From NCBI GenBank assembly GCA_024232855.1, contig JAAEPH010000011.1, positions 1-47,472 on the forward strand: DNA of 47,472 bases, read 5' to 3'. Positions within the stretch are counted from its first letter, which is position 1, and the number at the start of each line of letters is the position of its first letter. The notes under the pieces are model-generated. The model was not told the origin of the DNA. It searched no databases and saw nothing but the letters and a program-made list of their open reading frames with translations. Positions 44,931 to 47,472 of the stretch are shown piece by piece. Position numbers and translations under genes: made by a program. This DNA is from Gammaproteobacteria bacterium (GTDB lineage: Bacteria; Pseudomonadota; Gammaproteobacteria; GCA-001735895).

Positions 44931-44960
44931 GCGTGCTAGAAATTAATCTGCGTGCTAGAA
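44923..44960 (+). repeat. 19-bp exact tandem duplication in the adhC promoter
   Basis: ATTAATCTGCGTGCTAGAA occurs twice head to tail (44923-44941 and 44942-44960), overlapping the -10 box and the likely transcription start. Confidence 0.92.
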
Positions 44961-44989
44961 ATAATTCTACAAAATCTCAAGGAGTAGTC

Positions 44990-46105
44990 ATGAAATCCAG
45001 AGCCGCGATTGCGTGGGAACCGAAGAAGCCCCTGCAAATTGAAGAAGTCGAGGTCGAAGGCCCGCGAGAAGGTGAAGTCCTGTTGAAAGTGCACGCCAGC
45101 GGGGTATGTCACACCGATGCGTTCACGCTCTCTGGCGAAGATCCGGAAGGCGCGTTTCCGGCTATCCTCGGTCACGAGGGGGGGTGCGAGGTTGTCGAGT
45201 GCGGACCCGGGATCAATAACCTGGCGGTGGGCGACCATGTCATCCCGTTATATATCCCCGAATGCGGCGAACCCGGTTGCAGCTTCTGTAGCTCTACTGA
45301 AACCAACCTGTGCCAGTCGATTGCCGATACCGTGTGGACTGGCTATATGCCCGACGGCAGTCGTCGCTTCTCGCAGGCCGGCAAGGATATCTACCATTAC
45401 ATGGGTTGTTCGACCTTTTCCGAATACACCGTGGTACCCGAGATTGCGTTGGCCAAAATCAACAAGGCGGCGCCGCTGGACAAGGCCTGCCTGCTGGGTT
45501 GCGGTGTCACTACCGGCATCGGCGCCGTTCTCAACACCGCCAGGGTCAAACCCGGCTCCTCGGTTGCCGTTTTCGGTCTGGGAACCGTGGGCCTGTCAGC
45601 AGTGCAGGGCGCGGTGATGGCAAAGGCCGAACGCATACTCGCCGTCGACATCAATCCCGGCAAATGGGAAATGGCGAAAGCGCTGGGAGCAACGGATTTC
45701 ATCAACCCGAAAGAAGTCGATGGCTCACTGCCCGAATACATCCAGGAAATGACCGGCGGTGGCGTCGACTATTCCTTCGAATGCATCGGCAACGTCAACG
45801 TCATGCGCGACGCGCTGGAATGTACCCACATGGGCTGGGGCACCTCGACTATCATCGGCGTGGCCGGTGCCGGCGAAGAAATCAGGACGCGCCCCTTCAA
45901 CCTGGTGGTCGGTCGCCGCTGGATCGGTACCGCCTTTGGCGGGGTCAAGGGACGCACCGAGCTGCCCGGTCTGGTCGATCAGTACATGGACGGCACCATC
46001 GAACTCGACAGCCTGGTTACGCATACGATGCCGCTGGAAGAGATCAACACGGCCTTCGACCTGATGCATGAAGGCAAGAGCATCAAGTCCGTCGTCCTGT
46101 TCTAG
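44990..46105 (+). CDS. adhC: S-(hydroxymethyl)glutathione dehydrogenase (class III alcohol dehydrogenase)
   Basis: 371 residues from ATG 44990, with AAGGAG upstream. Oxidises the formaldehyde-glutathione adduct to S-formylglutathione with NAD. Catalytic zinc: Cys in [10 protein letters not shown], His-Glu in [10 protein letters not shown], Cys in [12 protein letters not shown]; structural zinc Cys in [18 protein letters not shown]. Coenzyme loop [13 protein letters not shown]. Nine bases before fghA, the next enzyme of the pathway. Confidence 0.97.
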   Translation: MKSRAAIAWEPKKPLQIEEVEVEGPREGEVLLKVHASGVCHTDAFTLSGEDPEGAFPAILGHEGGCEVVECGPGINNLAVGDHVIPLYIPECGEPGCSFCSSTETNLCQSIADTVWTGYMPDGSRRFSQAGKDIYHYMGCSTFSEYTVVPEIALAKINKAAPLDKACLLGCGVTTGIGAVLNTARVKPGSSVAVFGLGTVGLSAVQGAVMAKAERILAVDINPGKWEMAKALGATDFINPKEVDGSLPEYIQEMTGGGVDYSFECIGNVNVMRDALECTHMGWGTSTIIGVAGAGEEIRTRPFNLVVGRRWIGTAFGGVKGRTELPGLVDQYMDGTIELDSLVTHTMPLEEINTAFDLMHEGKSIKSVVLF

Positions 46106-46114
46106 GCTCGTTCC

Positions 46115-46951
46115 ATGAAAGAAATTGAAAGCGTCAAGGAAAGCGACGGCTACCTGAATCGTTACCAGCACCTGTCGAGCTGTTGCGATTGCGAGATGAC
46201 TTTCTCGGTGTACCTGCCGCCGCAGGCGCGCGACACGAAAGTGCCGGTACTGTACTGGCTATCGGGCCTGACCTGCAGCGATGACAACGCGCGCACCAAG
46301 GGCGGTTTTCAACGCTTCGCCGCCAAACACGGTATTGCCATCGTCTTCCCGGACACCAGTCCCCGCGGCGATAACGTTGCCGATGAACCCGAGCGTTACG
46401 ATCTGGGCCAGGGGGCAGGGTTCTATGTCAACTCGACACAAGATCCATGGCGTCCGCATTACCAGATGTTCGATTATGTCACCGCCGAGCTGCCGGCGTT
46501 GCTGGAAGCGAATTTGCCGCTGATTCCCGGGCTCAAGTCGGTTAGCGGGCACTCGATGGGAGGTCACGGAGCATTGATATGCGCGTTGAAATTGCCCGGT
46601 GAGTATCGCTCGGTATCGGCGTTTGCGCCGATCACCAACCCGATCAACTGCGGTTGGGGCAAGGGTTGCTTCGGTGCTTATCTCGGCGACCACGAGGCTG
46701 TCTGGGAAGCCTACGATGCCAGTTGCCTGGTAGAGGGCGGCGCGCGTGTCGGCGATATCCTCATCGACCAGGGCGAAGCCGACGAGTTTCTGCACGAGGG
46801 ACAGTTGTTGCCGGATAACTTTCAGGCAGCCTGCGATGCCGCCGGCCAGTCGCTCCGTATTCGCATGCAGCCGGGCTACGATCACAGCTATCACTTCATC
46901 GCCAGCTTCATCGAAGACCACTTCGACTACCACGCCCGTTTCCTGAAGTAA
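46115..46951 (+). CDS. fghA: S-formylglutathione hydrolase
   Basis: 278 residues. Alpha/beta hydrolase that releases formate and glutathione. Nucleophile elbow SGHSMGGHGAL, oxyanion segment LSGLTCSDDN, the NVADEPERYDLGQGAGFYV loop, and catalytic Asp/His expected near DQGEADEF and PGYDHSYHF. Completes formaldehyde detoxification with AdhC. Confidence 0.97.
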   Translation: MKEIESVKESDGYLNRYQHLSSCCDCEMTFSVYLPPQARDTKVPVLYWLSGLTCSDDNARTKGGFQRFAAKHGIAIVFPDTSPRGDNVADEPERYDLGQGAGFYVNSTQDPWRPHYQMFDYVTAELPALLEANLPLIPGLKSVSGHSMGGHGALICALKLPGEYRSVSAFAPITNPINCGWGKGCFGAYLGDHEAVWEAYDASCLVEGGARVGDILIDQGEADEFLHEGQLLPDNFQAACDAAGQSLRIRMQPGYDHSYHFIASFIEDHFDYHARFLK

Positions 46952-46989
46952 CCACCGTCCCACGGGCCTAACTCTCGGGGACAGACCTT

Positions 46990-47201
46990 TAGCCCGCATA
47001 TCTCACCAGGATGGCGGGCCCTCGCTTGTTCTTTGAATCCATAAGGAATTTTCTTCAGCGGGTTACGCACTGTTATTCCGCTCCTTCAGAAAATCCCTTG
47101 TGAATTCAAAGCCCTGCGCGATGATGTGCAAGGAAGCACGAATGCGGTGGAGGCAGGCGCCGAGAACCGCCATCCCGCCCCCTGGTGAGATATGCGGGCT
47201 A
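46990..47201. mobile_element. MITE-1 copy, core type B
   Basis: TAGCCCGCATATCTCACC and GGTGAGATATGCGGGCTA, perfect inverted ends with TA borders, 212 bp. The core differs entirely from type A and is itself a long imperfect palindrome: CTTTGAATCCATAAGGAATT near 47031 and, opposite, the reverse complement of CTTTGAATTCACAAGGGATT near 47110. Inserted 3 bases after a REP-A half site (GGGGACAGACC, 46977-46987). Confidence 0.88.
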
Positions 47202-47343
47202 GTGTTCCGGGATTGCCGCGGCTACTGATGACTGTGATTAATTTCGGTAGTTAACAATTCATGAAGACAGGTTGTGGACGATAGGCCCGCTTAGAGCGGA
47301 CACTCGGATCCTGCTGCCGAGCTTCCGAGATGTGCCCTTTTCA

Positions 47344-47415
47344 GTCATTGCGAGGAGCGTAGCGACGAAGCAATCTCCAGGTAATGGCGCGATGTTGAGA
47401 GATTGCTTCGCTGCA
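47344..47415. repeat. GTCATTGCGAGGAGCGTAGC-type dispersed repeat
   Basis: GTCATTGCGAGGAGCGTAGC leads into AAGCAATCTC, which faces GAGATTGCTTCGC at 47398-47411, forming an imperfect hairpin. I recognise this sequence type as a repeat found in many unrelated bacterial genomes. The remaining sequence from 47202 to 47472 shows no gene. Confidence 0.7.
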
Positions 47416-47472
47416 GCCAAAGCATTCGCTGCGCTCATGGGCTGGGCCCCGCTCGAGGGCAGGACGCCCGAG

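Noticed and set aside
46952-47472. CRISPR array or tRNA in the repeat-rich right end
   Set aside because: The repeats are single inverted pairs, not regularly spaced direct repeats, and no tRNA cloverleaf or T-loop sequence is present.

Overview
The window looks like a chromosomal segment of a gammaproteobacterium with fairly high GC. The evidence is gene content and order: trpE-G-D-C, crp next to a yhfA-type gene, a zapB-like gene, zapA and 6S RNA divergent from ygfB-pepP, rplM-rpsI, lptD-surA-pdxA-ksgA, lgt-thyA-apaG-apaH, gcvT-gcvH, and the glutathione-dependent formaldehyde pathway adhC-fghA. I cannot name the species.

Layout. 1-5.8 kb: a possible IS6-type relic at the edge, monomeric NADP isocitrate dehydrogenase (-), a frameshifted thioredoxin-fold gene, a divergent enolase-superfamily protein (-), a DxD glycosyltransferase-like protein and a small cytochrome c. 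5.8-11 kb is the accessory part: a degenerate IS1380-type insertion sequence, a DUF420 membrane protein, two small membrane proteins, a broken sulfotransferase and a 3'-truncated arylsulfotransferase-like gene, then a repeat doublet carrying a MITE. 11-18.3 kb: alcohol dehydrogenase, DUF502, purC, divergent purEK, an RsmC-like methyltransferase, a second small cytochrome c, half of an EamA transporter cut at a repeat hairpin, and chaC. 18.3-23.1 kb: rpe and the trp operon, preceded by a leader peptide containing Trp-Arg-Trp and a terminator. 23.2-31.6 kb: crp, yhfA, coq7, rplM-rpsI, rpiA, ilvA, 6S RNA, zapA, the zapB-like gene, ygfB and pepP. 31.7-37 kb: gcvTH, dgkA, lgt-thyA-apaG-apaH. 37.2-43.6 kb, all on the minus strand: FHA protein, folA, ksgA, pdxA, surA, lptD. 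43.6-47.5 kb: a DUF3179 protein, adhC-fghA and a repeat-rich end.

The genes are mostly housekeeping: purine, tryptophan, isoleucine, ubiquinone, folate/thymidylate and one-carbon metabolism, plus outer-membrane assembly. The unusual layer is the density of short mobile repeats. At least two MITE-like families can be defined from the sequence itself. Family 1 has the terminal sequence GGTGAGATATGCGGG and TA flanks. Family 2 has 21-bp ends starting CCTAAAATCC and 5-bp target duplications (TTAAT and TTTAC). There are also two REP-like palindrome families and a CTCGCGGAGGCGC repeat. They are nested in one another, end genes (EamA, arylsulfotransferase), and in one case appear to supply the start codon of an essential gene (folA). 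I see no CRISPR array, no tRNA or rRNA gene, and no recognisable defence or prophage module.
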